A stretch of 64,000 nucleotides of DNA from Amycolatopsis tolypomycina (GCF_900105945.1 NZ_FNSO01000004.1:4402001-4466000); one strand, 5' to 3'. Positions 38,790 to 47,179 are shown, counted from the stretch's first letter. Translations and numbers: made by a program. The notes: generated by a model from the letters alone, not told the origin.

Positions 38790-39570
38790 AAGCCTTCGGC
38801 GCCACCACCGCCAACGTCGTGTACGGCAGCACGAAGCTGCCGCCGATCCCGTCGATCGCTGCGCCGACTTCGGCCAGCACCTCGGCCAGGGCGTCCGGCG
38901 GCAGTCGCGTCAGGCCGCCCGTTGTGGGCAGGAAGTCGAGCCACTCCTCGCGCGTGTACGTCCGCTCCCACGTGAACCGTCGGCGCTCCGGGGCGCCCAG
39001 CCCGGGGGCTTTGCCGATGGCGTCGGCGAAACCGGCGAACATCACGTCGTAGATCTCCGCCGCGGGGCGGGACTCCCCCGCGAACGGCAGGCCGGGCAGC
39101 ACGCGCCGGCACGCCGCCACCAGGGCGTCCGCCACCTCCGCGGGCGGCTGGAACACGTGCGCGAACACCGCCAGCAGCCCGCCGGGGCGCAGCACCGCCG
39201 CCGCCTTGGCCGGGCCCGCGACCGGGTCGACCCAGTGCCAGGCCTGCCCGGCGACGACGGCGTCGAACGTCCGCCCGGCCGGGTCCCAGTCCTCGAACTT
39301 CGCCACCTCGACGTCGATCCCGGCGCGGCGGGCGAAGGCGGCCATCCGCGCGTCGGGGTCGACGCCGAGCACCCGGCAGCCCGCGGCGCGGAACTGCCGC
39401 GCCTCGATGCCGGTGCCGCAGCCGACGTCGAGGAAGTCGGGGCCGGGGCTTTCGGCGACGAGCCGGTCCACCAGCTCGCGCGGGTACTCGGGGCGGGCCC
39501 GGTCGTAGCGTTCGGCGTCACTACCGAAGGATTCGGCCATGGCACGGGCTTCGTGCGGTTGAGTGGGCAT
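38788..39570 (-). CDS. Class I SAM-dependent methyltransferase
   Basis: This 260-residue methyltransferase has motif I FLDVGCGTGIEARQF, post-I LGVDPD, motif II FDAVVAGQAWHWVDP and motif III LRPGGLLAVF. AQAWHWVD is typical of the UbiE/Tam-like group. The ATG at 39570 lies inside an operator palindrome, so it may be leaderless; an internal ATG at 39540 is an alternative start. It is divergent from TetR at 39648 and is likely repressed by it. Substrate unknown. Confidence 0.9.
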   Translation of the reverse strand: MPTQPHEARAMAESFGSDAERYDRARPEYPRELVDRLVAESPGPDFLDVGCGTGIEARQFRAAGCRVLGVDPDARMAAFARRAGIDVEVAKFEDWDPAGRTFDAVVAGQAWHWVDPVAGPAKAAAVLRPGGLLAVFAHVFQPPAEVADALVAACRRVLPGLPFAGESRPAAEIYDVMFAGFADAIGKAPGLGAPERRRFTWERTYTREEWLDFLPTTGGLTRLPPDALAEVLAEVGAAIDGIGGSFVLPYTTLAVVAPKA

Positions 39571-39599
39571 GCGCCCACTTTAGTGGGCACTTGCCCACT
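39562..39599. promoter_or_regulatory. Tandem TetR operators
   Basis: AGTGGGCATGCGCCCACT (39562-39579) and AGTGGGCACTTGCCCACT (39582-39599) are two near-palindromes of one consensus, 20 nt apart. They sit between the methyltransferase and TetR genes; the first overlaps the methyltransferase start codon. This fits a TetR bound as two dimers. Confidence 0.8.
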
Positions 39600-39647
39600 C
39601 GGGCAACCGCGCGGGCGTTCGCGCCCGGCGTGCCGGAGAATGGGCGC

Positions 39648-40247
39648 ATGCCGACCGGGGTCCATCTGCGCGACGTGCGCAAGCAGCTCTTCCACGCGGC
39701 CGAACGGGTCCTTCTGCGCGACGGCCCGGACGCGCTGACGAGCCGCGCGGTGACCACGGAGGCGGACGTCGCGAAGGGCGTGCTGCACCGGCACTTCGCC
39801 GACTTCGACGACTTCCTGGCCGAACTCGTCCGCGACCGCATCGCCCGCCTGGCGGACCAGTCGGCACTCCTGCGGGCGGCGGCGGGAACCCGTACGGTGG
39901 CCGAAAACCTGGTGGCCGCCCTGGCCGAGTTGTTCGATCCGGTCTCGGTGGCGTTGACGAGTCTTGTTTTCTTCCGCGACGGGCTCCGCACCCGCCTCCG
40001 CCAGGAGGGCGACGGCTTACCGCTCCTGACGGAAGCCCGCGAAATGCTCACGGGCTACTTGTCCGCCGAGCGCGAACAGGGTCGCATAGCGGCGGACGCG
40101 GAGGTGAATTCCCTGGCCCTGTCCCTGATCGGCGCGGCCCACCTCCTCTACGCGGGCCGCAGAAGAGGAACCCTCCCACCGGACAGCGAAGTGAAGAAGA
40201 CGGTGGACACGATCATGGCCGACCCCCTCCAACGCCGCCTGCTGTGA
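39648..40247 (+). CDS. TetR-family regulator
   Basis: This 199-residue repressor has HTH region LTSRAVTTEADVAKGVLHRHFADFDDFLAEL, followed by a TetR ligand domain. ATG 39648 is chosen; an open frame upstream (39591) would start inside the operator. It is divergent from the methyltransferase and separated from it by two tandem operators, so it is autoregulated. Confidence 0.92.
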   Translation: MPTGVHLRDVRKQLFHAAERVLLRDGPDALTSRAVTTEADVAKGVLHRHFADFDDFLAELVRDRIARLADQSALLRAAAGTRTVAENLVAALAELFDPVSVALTSLVFFRDGLRTRLRQEGDGLPLLTEAREMLTGYLSAEREQGRIAADAEVNSLALSLIGAAHLLYAGRRRGTLPPDSEVKKTVDTIMADPLQRRLL

Positions 40248-40310
40248 CCAAGCAGTCCGAAGTGGATCCCCCGGGCAGCCAACACGAAAAGGCGACCACG
40301 CGCCGGGGGT

Positions 40311-40355
40311 CCGGGGGCTTGCCCCCGGCGGGGGTGTGGGGGCTCGGCCCCCACA
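40311..40355. repeat. GC-rich tandem hairpins
   Basis: CCGGGGGC-TT-GCCCCCGG (40311-40328) is followed by TGTGGGGGC-n3-GCCCCCACA (40335-40355). They lie between the TetR stop and the tRNA operon end. They probably act as a terminator for the TetR gene; similar GC hairpins are common in actinomycetes. Confidence 0.6.
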
Positions 40356-40369
40356 GGACACAACGAGAA

Positions 40370-40402
40370 GAGCCCCGTTTGCGTGTTCCGCAAACAGGGC
40401 TC
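40370..40402 (-). terminator. Terminator of the tRNA-Val operon
   Basis: GAGCCCCGTTTGCG (40370-40383) pairs, with one mismatch, with CGCAAACAGGGCTC (40389-40402) around a 5-nt loop. It begins 15 nt after the 3' end of the second tRNA on the minus strand and is followed by a T-containing run. Confidence 0.7.
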
Positions 40403-40416
40403 TCCCGCGAAGATCG

Positions 40417-40488
40417 TGGGCGATACTGGGATCGAACCAGTGACCTCTTCGGTGTGAACGAAGCGCTCTCCCCCTGAGCTAATCGCCC
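40417..40488 (-). tRNA. tRNA-Val (CAC)
   Basis: This 72-nt cloverleaf on the minus strand has acceptor GGGCGAT pairing with ATCGCCC, D-arm GCTC..GAGC, anticodon stem CTTCG/CGAAG with loop TTCACAC (anticodon CAC, reads GUG), and T-arm CTGG-TTCGATC-CCAG. The discriminator base is A. Second of a tandem pair; 37 nt after tRNA-Val(GAC). No encoded CCA. Confidence 0.96.
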
Positions 40489-40525
40489 GTATACTACGTC
40501 ACGAAATCCGGGGGTGGACTCGTGG

Positions 40526-40597
40526 TGCGCGATACTGGGATTGAACCAGTGACCTCTTCCGTGTCAGGGAAGCGCTCTCCCGCTGAGCTAATCGCGC
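40526..40597 (-). tRNA. tRNA-Val (GAC)
   Basis: This 72-nt cloverleaf on the minus strand has acceptor GCGCGAT with ATCGCGC, anticodon stem CTTCC/GGAAG, loop CTGACAC (anticodon GAC, reads GUC/GUU) and a T-arm matching the neighbour (CTGG-TTCAATC-CCAG). It is promoter-proximal in the tandem operon. D-arm and variable loop are near-identical to tRNA-Val(CAC). Confidence 0.96.
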
Positions 40598-40764
40598 GCT
40601 GCGGAACTTGTTGATGGCAGAAGCATATCGGATGCCCCGCGGGGCCGTGCAGGGGGTCCGCTGTACGGAAAACCGCCTGACAGGCAGGCCCGGAAACGGG
40701 CAGACTGCGAAGGACGTCCGTGTTCGGCACGGCCGTCCCGGCCGACCAGGAGAGTCCCACCCCG

Positions 40765-42213
40765 ATGACCGAAACCGTGTCCACCCCGCCCGCCGACGTG
40801 ACTCGCACTCCGGCGCGTTCGGGACTCCTCATCGGGGTTCTCGTGCTGTCCGCGTTCGTGATGATCCTCAACGAGACGATCCTGAGCGTCGCGCTGCGCG
40901 ACCTGACCGTCGACCTGCGGGTCCCGACGACGACGGTGCAGTGGCTGACCAGCGGGTTCCTGCTGACGATGGCGGTCGTCATCCCCACGACCGGGTTCAT
41001 GCTGGAGCGGTTCTCGGCGCGGCAGGTGTTCCTGTTCTCGCTGTCGGCGTTCAGCCTGGGCACGGTGCTGAGCGCGCTGGCGCCCGGGTTCGGGTTGCTG
41101 ATGGCCGGGCGGGTGGTGCAGGCGTGCGGCACGGCGGTGATGCTGCCGTTGCTGATGACGACGGTGATGCGGCTGGTGCCGCCGGAGCGGCGTGGCGCGA
41201 CGATGGGCACGATCACGATCGTGATCGCGGTGGCGCCGGCGATCGGGCCGACGATCGGCGGCGCGGTGCTGTCGTCGCTGGGCTGGCGCTGGATGTTCTG
41301 GATCGTGCTGCCGTTGTCGCTGGCCGCGCTGGTGGCCGGGGCGGTGTTGTTGCGGCTGGACGGCGAACGCCGCCGGGTGCCGCTGGACGTGCCGTCGGTG
41401 CTGTTGTCGGCGATCGGGTTCGGCGGGGTGCTGTACGGGCTGTCGTCGGGCGGCGAGCAGGCCGGGGCCGAGCCGCTGGTGCCGGGCTGGGTGCCGATCG
41501 TCGTCGGCGTGGCCGCGCTGGTCGTGTTCACCTGGCGGCAGCTGAGGCTGCAGCGCCGGGATCGGGCTCTGCTGGACCTGCGGCCGTTCACCCACCGCAG
41601 CTTCGTCGTCGCGCTGGTGCTGACGGCGTTGCTGTTCGTGTGCCTGATCGGCGCGGCGGCGATCCTGTTGCCGCTCTACCTGCAGACGGTGTTGCACACG
41701 AGCACGTTCGTCAGCGGGCTGGCCGTGCTGCCCGGCGGGTTGGTGCTGGGTTTGCTGGGCCGGCCGGTCGGCGCGCTGTTCGACAAGGTCGGCGGGCGCC
41801 CGCTGGTGATCCCGGGCGCCGCGGCGATGGCCGCTTCGCTGTGGCTGTTCGCGGTGCTGGGCCCGGATTCGCCGCTGGTGGCGGTGATCGGGATCCACGT
41901 GCTGATGATGGCCGGGCTGGGCCTGATGATGACGCCGTTGTTCACCGAGTCGCTGGGGGTGCTGCCCGAGCACCTGTACTCGCACGGCAGCGCGATCCTC
42001 TCGACGCTGCAGCAGGTGGCCGGCGCGCTCGGCACGGCGATGTTCGTCAGCGTGGCGACGCTGGGCAGCCACGACGCGGCGGCGACCGGCCCGGACGCCG
42101 CGGGCCTGCGGGCGGCGTTCCTCGTGGCCGGGGTCATCGGCCTGGTCGCCTTCGCGGGCAGCTGGCTGATCCGCCGCGGCCGCCCGGCGGCACCGTCCAC
42201 TTCGGAGCACTGA
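40765..42213 (+). CDS. MFS drug transporter (DHA2 family)
   Basis: This 482-residue exporter has 14 predicted helices, an N-terminal NETILSVALRDLTVDL (motif D1-like, as in EmrB/QacA), motif A-like around TTGFMLERFSARQVFLFSL, and motif C GPTIGGAVLSSLGWRW. The ATG at 40765 has CAGGAGAG upstream. It is divergent from the tRNA operon. A copy of the palindromic element follows its stop, as after the other MFS gene. The TetR gene at 42361 converges on it and may not be its regulator. Confidence 0.9.
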   Translation: MTETVSTPPADVTRTPARSGLLIGVLVLSAFVMILNETILSVALRDLTVDLRVPTTTVQWLTSGFLLTMAVVIPTTGFMLERFSARQVFLFSLSAFSLGTVLSALAPGFGLLMAGRVVQACGTAVMLPLLMTTVMRLVPPERRGATMGTITIVIAVAPAIGPTIGGAVLSSLGWRWMFWIVLPLSLAALVAGAVLLRLDGERRRVPLDVPSVLLSAIGFGGVLYGLSSGGEQAGAEPLVPGWVPIVVGVAALVVFTWRQLRLQRRDRALLDLRPFTHRSFVVALVLTALLFVCLIGAAAILLPLYLQTVLHTSTFVSGLAVLPGGLVLGLLGRPVGALFDKVGGRPLVIPGAAAMAASLWLFAVLGPDSPLVAVIGIHVLMMAGLGLMMTPLFTESLGVLPEHLYSHGSAILSTLQQVAGALGTAMFVSVATLGSHDAAATGPDAAGLRAAFLVAGVIGLVAFAGSWLIRRGRPAAPSTSEH

Positions 42214-42267
42214 GTCCTGGAACGGGCGACGCGGTCGGCGGGGGTGTCGGAGCTGTCGCGGATGCAC

Positions 42268-42312
42268 TGAAAGAGTCGTTCATGACGTCTGACGTCATGA
42301 ACGACTCTTTCA
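42268..42312. repeat. Dispersed palindromic element, copy 2 (22-bp arms)
   Basis: Arms 42268-42289 and 42291-42312 are perfectly complementary around a single T (42290). The core GAAAGAGTCGTTCATG with its complement is shared with copy 1 at 38345. The arms here extend to GACGTC where copy 1 has a loop. It lies 55 nt downstream of an MFS stop and before a convergent TetR gene. Confidence 0.85.
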
Positions 42313-42360
42313 TGACGTTCGAAGCCGAAGCCGGACCGGACCTCGTGTCGTCCGGTGGGG

Positions 42361-43002
42361 TCAGGAGGGCGGGGTCACCGGGGCGAGCAGGAGGCCCGTC
42401 AGCGCGTCGATCAGGCCCGTGCCCGCGTCGTTCCAGCTCGCGCGGGGGGTGGCCGTGCCCTCGGCCAGTGCGCGCTCACGCTCGGCCGTCATGTGGATCA
42501 TCAGCTGGCGGGCCATGTCGCTGCGCTCGGCGCGGACCTCGGCGGGCAGGCCGTCGAGGCAGCGGTTGAGGCCTTCGACCGCGCGGGCGAGGGCCGGTGA
42601 GGACAGTGACTCCTCCGCGATGATCGCCCGCAGGGCCGGGTCGGTCATCACCTGGGCGCTGAACCGCGCGAACCACGTCGGCGCGCCCAGCTCGTGCAGG
42701 TAGCTCGTGCTCGGCCGGACCAGGCACGCCACCCAGTCGCGCAGGTCGCCGTCGCCGTCGATGGCCTCGACGAGTTCCTCGCGCAGCCGCTCGACCCGCG
42801 CGGAGTGCTTGCGGGCGATCGCGCGCACCAGGTCGACCTTGGTCCCGAAGTGGTAGTTGACCGCGGCGTTGTTGCCCTGCCCGGCCGCCTCGCTGATGTG
42901 CCGGTTGGACACCGCGTGCACGCCGTGCTCGGCGAACAACCGCTCCGCCGTCACGAGGATGCTCTCCCGCGTGGCACTCGCGCGATCCGCCTTGACGTTC
43001 AT
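42361..43002 (-). CDS. TetR-family regulator
   Basis: This 213-residue repressor has HTH region LFAEHGVHAVSNRHISEAAGQGNNAAVNYHFGTKVDLVRAI and a C-terminal domain. It is downstream of, and on the same strand as, the esterase gene (52-nt gap). A 24-bp palindrome in front of the esterase (43977-44000) is its probable operator, and a similar one lies at 36826-36849. Confidence 0.92.
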   Translation of the reverse strand: MNVKADRASATRESILVTAERLFAEHGVHAVSNRHISEAAGQGNNAAVNYHFGTKVDLVRAIARKHSARVERLREELVEAIDGDGDLRDWVACLVRPSTSYLHELGAPTWFARFSAQVMTDPALRAIIAEESLSSPALARAVEGLNRCLDGLPAEVRAERSDMARQLMIHMTAERERALAEGTATPRASWNDAGTGLIDALTGLLLAPVTPPS

Positions 43003-43054
43003 CCACCCACCCGGTCCACCCGACGCCTTGCCGGCCCCCACCTTACGGAGCCGG

Positions 43055-43957
43055 TCACCGGAGACGGCCCAGCCACGCCCGCGCCGTCTCCAGGTAGCGG
43101 CGGGAGAACCCCGTCGACGGCGCCCACGCCTCGAACCCGTGCGGCCCGCCGGGCGCGAGGTGGAACGTCGTGGCGACGCCGGCCGCGCGCAGCCGGCGGG
43201 CGTACTCGGCGGCTTCGTCGTGGAACAGGTCGATGTCGCCAACGCCGATCCACGTCTCCGGCAGCCCGGCGACGTCGTCGCGGCGGGCGGGCACCGCGTA
43301 GTGCGGCACGACCGGCGCGCCGGGTTCGGTGCCGAGGTAGGCGCGCCAGCCGAAGCGGTTGAGGCGGTTGTCCCAGACCCGGTGCCGGGCGCCGTCGAGG
43401 GCGCGCCGGGCCGCGGTGCGGTCGTCGAGCATCGGGCAGAACAGCCACTGCGCGCGCGGCCGCTCCCCCTCGTCGTGCAGGCGCTGCACGAGGGCCGCCG
43501 CGAGCCCGCCGCCGGCGCTCTGCCCGCCGACGACCACCCGCTCCGCGGCGACGTCGCCCCGCAGCCACGTCCAGGCGGCGTGGCAGTCGTCGAGCGCGGC
43601 GGGGTACGGGTGCTCCGGGGCGAGGCGGTACTCGGCCGACACGACGGTGATGCCGAGCTCGCGGGCGGTTTCGGCGCAGAACCGGTCGTCCTGGACGGCG
43701 CCCCCGATGACCAGGCCGCCGCCGTGGATCCACAGGAGCGTCAGGTCGGACCGCGGGGTCCGCGGCCGGTGGACCCGCAGGCCGGGCCGCAGCTCGACGT
43801 CGACGTCCGGCAGCGACGGCGGCCGCATCCGCGCGGTCGCCACGCGCACCAGCCGCCGTACCCAGGCCCGCTCCAGGGGCAGGCGCGGCATCCGCCGGAC
43901 CCGGGCCCGCAGCTCGGGCGCCACCGCGGACAGCGTCACCGGTTCCTCGAGGGTCAT
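43055..43957 (-). CDS. Alpha/beta hydrolase, HSL-type esterase
   Basis: This 300-residue esterase has the hormone-sensitive-lipase oxyanion motif WIHGGGLVIGG, nucleophile elbow GGQSAGGGLAAAL, acid GDIDLFHDEA and His in LAPGGPHGFEAW. Acts on short acyl esters; substrate unknown. The ATG at 43957 is preceded by a palindromic operator 20 nt upstream. It forms an operon with TetR. Confidence 0.93.
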   Translation of the reverse strand: MTLEEPVTLSAVAPELRARVRRMPRLPLERAWVRRLVRVATARMRPPSLPDVDVELRPGLRVHRPRTPRSDLTLLWIHGGGLVIGGAVQDDRFCAETARELGITVVSAEYRLAPEHPYPAALDDCHAAWTWLRGDVAAERVVVGGQSAGGGLAAALVQRLHDEGERPRAQWLFCPMLDDRTAARRALDGARHRVWDNRLNRFGWRAYLGTEPGAPVVPHYAVPARRDDVAGLPETWIGVGDIDLFHDEAAEYARRLRAAGVATTFHLAPGGPHGFEAWAPSTGFSRRYLETARAWLGRLR

Positions 43958-43976
43958 AACGGACAGCGTACCCCAT

Positions 43977-44000
43977 TTTAAGTCAAGCGCTTGAGTTAAA
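43977..44000. promoter_or_regulatory. 24-bp palindromic operator
   Basis: The left half TTTAAGTCAAGC (43977-43988) pairs with GCTTGAGTTAAA (43989-44000) with one mismatch. It is located 20 nt before the esterase start and is likely bound by the co-transcribed TetR. The left half recurs at 36828-36838. Confidence 0.75.
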
Positions 44001-44044
44001 TCGCGGGCAGGTTGGTGCGCCCCGGACGGGGGTATCCGCCGGAC

Positions 44045-44245
44045 ATGACCGCCGACGTCGAACGCGCCGCGCACGCCTACTGCCCCCGGTGCCACCCGGA
44101 TCCGCGGCCCGGGGACGTGATCACGGCGCTGTGCGGCGCCCGCCACCCGTACTACGGCCGCCGCGACCGCCCGGTCAACACCTGCCCCGCCTGTGTCACG
44201 CTGGCCTCGGCCAACGTCTACGCCTGCGGGCACCCCGGAGCCTGA
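44045..44245 (+). CDS. Cys-rich mini-protein, putative zinc ribbon
   Basis: This 66-residue protein, MTADVERAAHAYCPRCHPDPRPGDVITALCGARHPYYG, with NTCPACVTLASANVYACGHPGA, contains six Cys in CPRC, LCGA, CPAC and ACGH arrangements, consistent with a zinc-binding fold. ATG 44045 is chosen; an upstream open frame start (44012) would run into the esterase leader. No family function is known. 60 nt before the next membrane protein. Confidence 0.6.
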   Translation: MTADVERAAHAYCPRCHPDPRPGDVITALCGARHPYYGRRDRPVNTCPACVTLASANVYACGHPGA

Positions 44246-44305
44246 TCACCCGCAAATCGGGTGTTCCGGAACCACCTCGGAGGCCGACCACCTACGCTGA
44301 CCGGC

Positions 44306-45802
44306 ATGAAGAGGTGGGGGATCGCCACGGCGACCGCGGCGGTCGCCGCGCTCGCGCTGGCGCTCGTCCTCGGCCTGCTGGGCGGGACACCGACCGGCGC
44401 CGGGGACAACGGGGACGGCTACCGGTTGTTCTGCGGGCCCGGGCTCACGCCCGCGACGCCGAACCACAAGGCGAGCTGGCTGGGCGGGGTCGTGCTCGAC
44501 TTCGGGCGCGGGACACCGTGCCCGGATCCGCAGCCCTCCAGCGCCGCGGTGCTGTTCGGCTCGGTCGCCAACGGGCACGGTTCGTTCAGCCTCCTCGAAC
44601 TCGGCTGGCTGTACGTGCTGCTGGTCTTCCTGGTCACCCTGCTCGCGGCCTGGGCGCTGCAGGCCCGCGGCCACCAGCGGCTGCTGTTCCTCGTGCCCCC
44701 GCTGCTCCCCCTGCTCGAGCCGGCCTTCGCGCGGCTGTTCCTCTCGACGTTCGCCGAGCCGGCCGGCCTGTTCGGCGCGTACACGCTGATGTGCGGGCTC
44801 GCGGTCATCGCCGCCACCAGGGCCGAAGACGGCTTCGCGCGGCTGGCCGCCCTCGTGCTCGTCGCCGTCGGCGGGGTCGTGGGCGGGCTGGCCAAGATCG
44901 GCTTCCTGCCGCTGTTCGTGCTGGCCGTGCTCGTCTGCGCGGTCACCGCCGCGCGCCCGGGCCGCGGGAAGTGGTGGACCGGCCGGTTCGTCGGGCCGGC
45001 ACTCGCGATCCTGCTCGTGCTGGAGATCATCGCCCCGATCCGCGCGAACCTGGCGTGGCAGGAACGCAACTACGCCGACGTCAACGCGGTCAACGTCGTC
45101 TACACCCTCGCGCTGGCCGAGGTGCCGGGCTCGGCGTCCCGGCTCGGCCTGCCCGAAGCGGCGCAGGACAGCGCGGGGCACGCCTACTACCCGGACGGCC
45201 CCGAGGCGCTCGCCGGCTCGGACGTGCTGCTCGAAGACCCCACCGTGGTCAAGCACAAGGCGTGGGACCTGCTGCTGGAGCACCCCGGCGTGCTGCTGCA
45301 CGCGATCGGCGTCGGCCTCCAGGCGACGCTGGGCCGGAGCCTGCCGTACCTGCCGGACGAGCCGTGGTCGGCGGTGAGCCGTCCCCCGGACAACTCGGCG
45401 CCGGTCAGCGGCGACATGGGCGGCGACGCGACGACGTTCCAGCAGTGGCTCGACGGGATGGGCGTGCCGTGGCTGCCCGCGCTGCTCGTCCTGCTCGGCC
45501 TGGCCGCCGCGGTGGTGGCGCTGGCGCGCCGCCGCAGCGCGACGACGCGCTACGGCATCGTCGCGGGTGTCGCGGTGACGAGCGCGCTGGGCATCGCGGC
45601 GATGTCGGTGGTCGGCGACGGGTACTTCGAGATCGCCAAGCACGTCTGGCTGGCCGCGTACCTGCTCGACGTCACGGCGCTGGCGTTGTGCGTCATGGTG
45701 GCCCCGGTGCTGCTGCGGCGGGGCCGTGAGCTGTGGAACCGCCGCCGCGCCGCGGCCGAGCCGCCGGCCCGGGAACCCGAGCCGGCGGCGCCGGTCAACT
45801 GA
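44306..45802 (+). CDS. Polytopic membrane protein, unknown (WsfD-like?)
   Basis: This 498-residue protein has an N-terminal anchor helix, an ~80-residue extracytoplasmic loop with two Cys, and about nine later helices. The conserved-looking segments LLEPAFARLFLSTFAEPAGLFGAYTL and IGFLPLFVLAVL resemble membrane proteins placed near glycan hexose transferases (WsfD-like), but the match is weak. No catalytic motif is seen. The ATG at 44306 is used because the anchor helix starts there. Confidence 0.55.
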   Translation: MKRWGIATATAAVAALALALVLGLLGGTPTGAGDNGDGYRLFCGPGLTPATPNHKASWLGGVVLDFGRGTPCPDPQPSSAAVLFGSVANGHGSFSLLELGWLYVLLVFLVTLLAAWALQARGHQRLLFLVPPLLPLLEPAFARLFLSTFAEPAGLFGAYTLMCGLAVIAATRAEDGFARLAALVLVAVGGVVGGLAKIGFLPLFVLAVLVCAVTAARPGRGKWWTGRFVGPALAILLVLEIIAPIRANLAWQERNYADVNAVNVVYTLALAEVPGSASRLGLPEAAQDSAGHAYYPDGPEALAGSDVLLEDPTVVKHKAWDLLLEHPGVLLHAIGVGLQATLGRSLPYLPDEPWSAVSRPPDNSAPVSGDMGGDATTFQQWLDGMGVPWLPALLVLLGLAAAVVALARRRSATTRYGIVAGVAVTSALGIAAMSVVGDGYFEIAKHVWLAAYLLDVTALALCVMVAPVLLRRGRELWNRRRAAAEPPAREPEPAAPVN

Positions 45803-45809
45803 ACACTCC

Positions 45810-47078
45810 TCACGCGGGCAGCGAAGACAGCGGCACCGCGAACACGGAGCGGCCGCAGACCTGGTTCTTCGCCGAGCATTCGGCCGTCGACCACTCCGCC
45901 ATGGACCACACCAGGCCCGTCGAGGAGTCGTAGGTCAGGGCCTCCGGGTGCATGGCCCAGCAGGCCGTCGTCGTCCCGTTCTCGCACTTCGCCGAGGTGC
46001 TCTTCGCCGTCGTCTGGGCCCAGAGCTGGCCGTTGATCGTCGCCGAGCTGTGGGCCACGTACCAGTTGCCGTTGTTGGACAGCACCCCCTGGACGTTGCC
46101 GACGTTGCTCCGGAACGCCTCGGTCGCGGTCACCGTGCCGGACGACCCCGCCGCCAGCAGGTAGTCCTCGCCCATCGGGTAGCGGTTGAGGCGGCCGTGG
46201 AGGTTCGTCTCCTTGAAGTACTCCGACGTCACGATGCTCGCCGGGGTGGTGCTGCGGTCCAGCGACATCGACGAGAAGCACGGGACCGCGGTGTCGGAGG
46301 CCATGTTGCAGGTGCCGCCCGCATAGCTGTAGTAGCCGATCTGCATCATCGCGTACTTGTACGTCCAAGCCGCGTACCCGGACGACGTCTTGCCGATCGC
46401 GCCCGACGTCGTGTCGGTCATCTGCAGGATGTGCTTGGTGCTGAAGACCCTGATCGCGGTCGAGGTGCTGCCCACGGCCGTCACGTAGATCTTGTCGCCG
46501 TACCAGGCCATCCCGCCCATGTGCGCCTCGGCGGCGGAGAAGCTGCTGCCGGTGCTGTTGGGCACGGCCAGGTACAGCATCCGGTACGTCGGCTTGGCGG
46601 GGTCGTTGTAGTTGATCGCCTGGATCCGCGCGTCGTTGTACCGGTTCTCGTTGCTGGTGCTGAGTTCGTCGGTGCCGTGCCAGCCGGACAGGATGATCTT
46701 GTCGTCGCCCCACTTCCCGTCGTTGTCGGCGTCCCCGGAGGTCGTGATGGCCTGGGGAACCCACGCGGTCGACCCGGCGCGGTCGGCGTCCCAGCACATC
46801 GCCTTGGTGGCCACCGGCGCCTTGGGCAGCGAGGCCTTCTCCGCGGCGGTACAGCCGGTCATGGTGTAGCTGGGGTCGTTCACGACGGTGTTCATGCTGA
46901 CGTTCGGCAAGGCGTTGTCGAGCGCGGTCAGCGCGGCGGCCGGCGTGGCGTGCCACACGAGGTTCTGCTTGGTGGTCGTCGTCAACGGGTCGCTGTAGGC
47001 GGCGCTCGCCGTCCCGGGCAGCGCCAGTACGCCGGCCGCCACGGCCAGCGCGAGGAGGATCGCCTTCGGAGTTCGCAT
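45810..47078 (-). CDS. Secreted protein, orphan paralogue family member A
   Basis: This 422-residue exported protein has a signal peptide of about 28 residues (MRTPKAILLALAVAAGVLALPGTASA-AYS). The mature part is beta-rich with WGDDKIILSGWHGTDEL, AHMGGMAWYGDKIYVTAVGSTSTAIRVF, PCFSSMSLDRSTTPASIVTSEYF and a C-terminal YDSSTGLVWSMAEWS..RSVFAVPLSSL. The same segment order occurs in the gene at 62824 (HAGGMSWYGDYLYVADTG, WSSISLDRVSKSIVMTEY, DLLWTLQEG..RNVFAVTQ). Function unknown; a propeller-like surface or wall-associated role is plausible. Start chosen at the signal peptide. Confidence 0.7.
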   Translation of the reverse strand: MRTPKAILLALAVAAGVLALPGTASAAYSDPLTTTTKQNLVWHATPAAALTALDNALPNVSMNTVVNDPSYTMTGCTAAEKASLPKAPVATKAMCWDADRAGSTAWVPQAITTSGDADNDGKWGDDKIILSGWHGTDELSTSNENRYNDARIQAINYNDPAKPTYRMLYLAVPNSTGSSFSAAEAHMGGMAWYGDKIYVTAVGSTSTAIRVFSTKHILQMTDTTSGAIGKTSSGYAAWTYKYAMMQIGYYSYAGGTCNMASDTAVPCFSSMSLDRSTTPASIVTSEYFKETNLHGRLNRYPMGEDYLLAAGSSGTVTATEAFRSNVGNVQGVLSNNGNWYVAHSSATINGQLWAQTTAKSTSAKCENGTTTACWAMHPEALTYDSSTGLVWSMAEWSTAECSAKNQVCGRSVFAVPLSSLPA

Positions 47079-47122
47079 GGGAGGAGTACGCCAGTGCGCA
47101 ATCCAAAATTCGTACACCGGGC

Positions 47123-47139
47123 TTGTATGTCTCTTGTAC
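47123..47139. promoter_or_regulatory. 11-bp-phased TTGTAT/TTGTAC repeats upstream of family A gene
   Basis: TTGTAT (47123-47128) and TTGTAC (47134-47139) are exactly 11 nt apart, 45 nt upstream of the start of the gene at 47078 (minus). The same pattern, TTGTAC-n5-TTGTAC, is 24 nt upstream of its paralogue (62784-62800), though in the opposite orientation to the gene. Confidence 0.5.
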
Positions 47140-47179
47140 CCGCGCGGCCGTCTACTGTGGACCCTCCTCGCGCCGCCGG

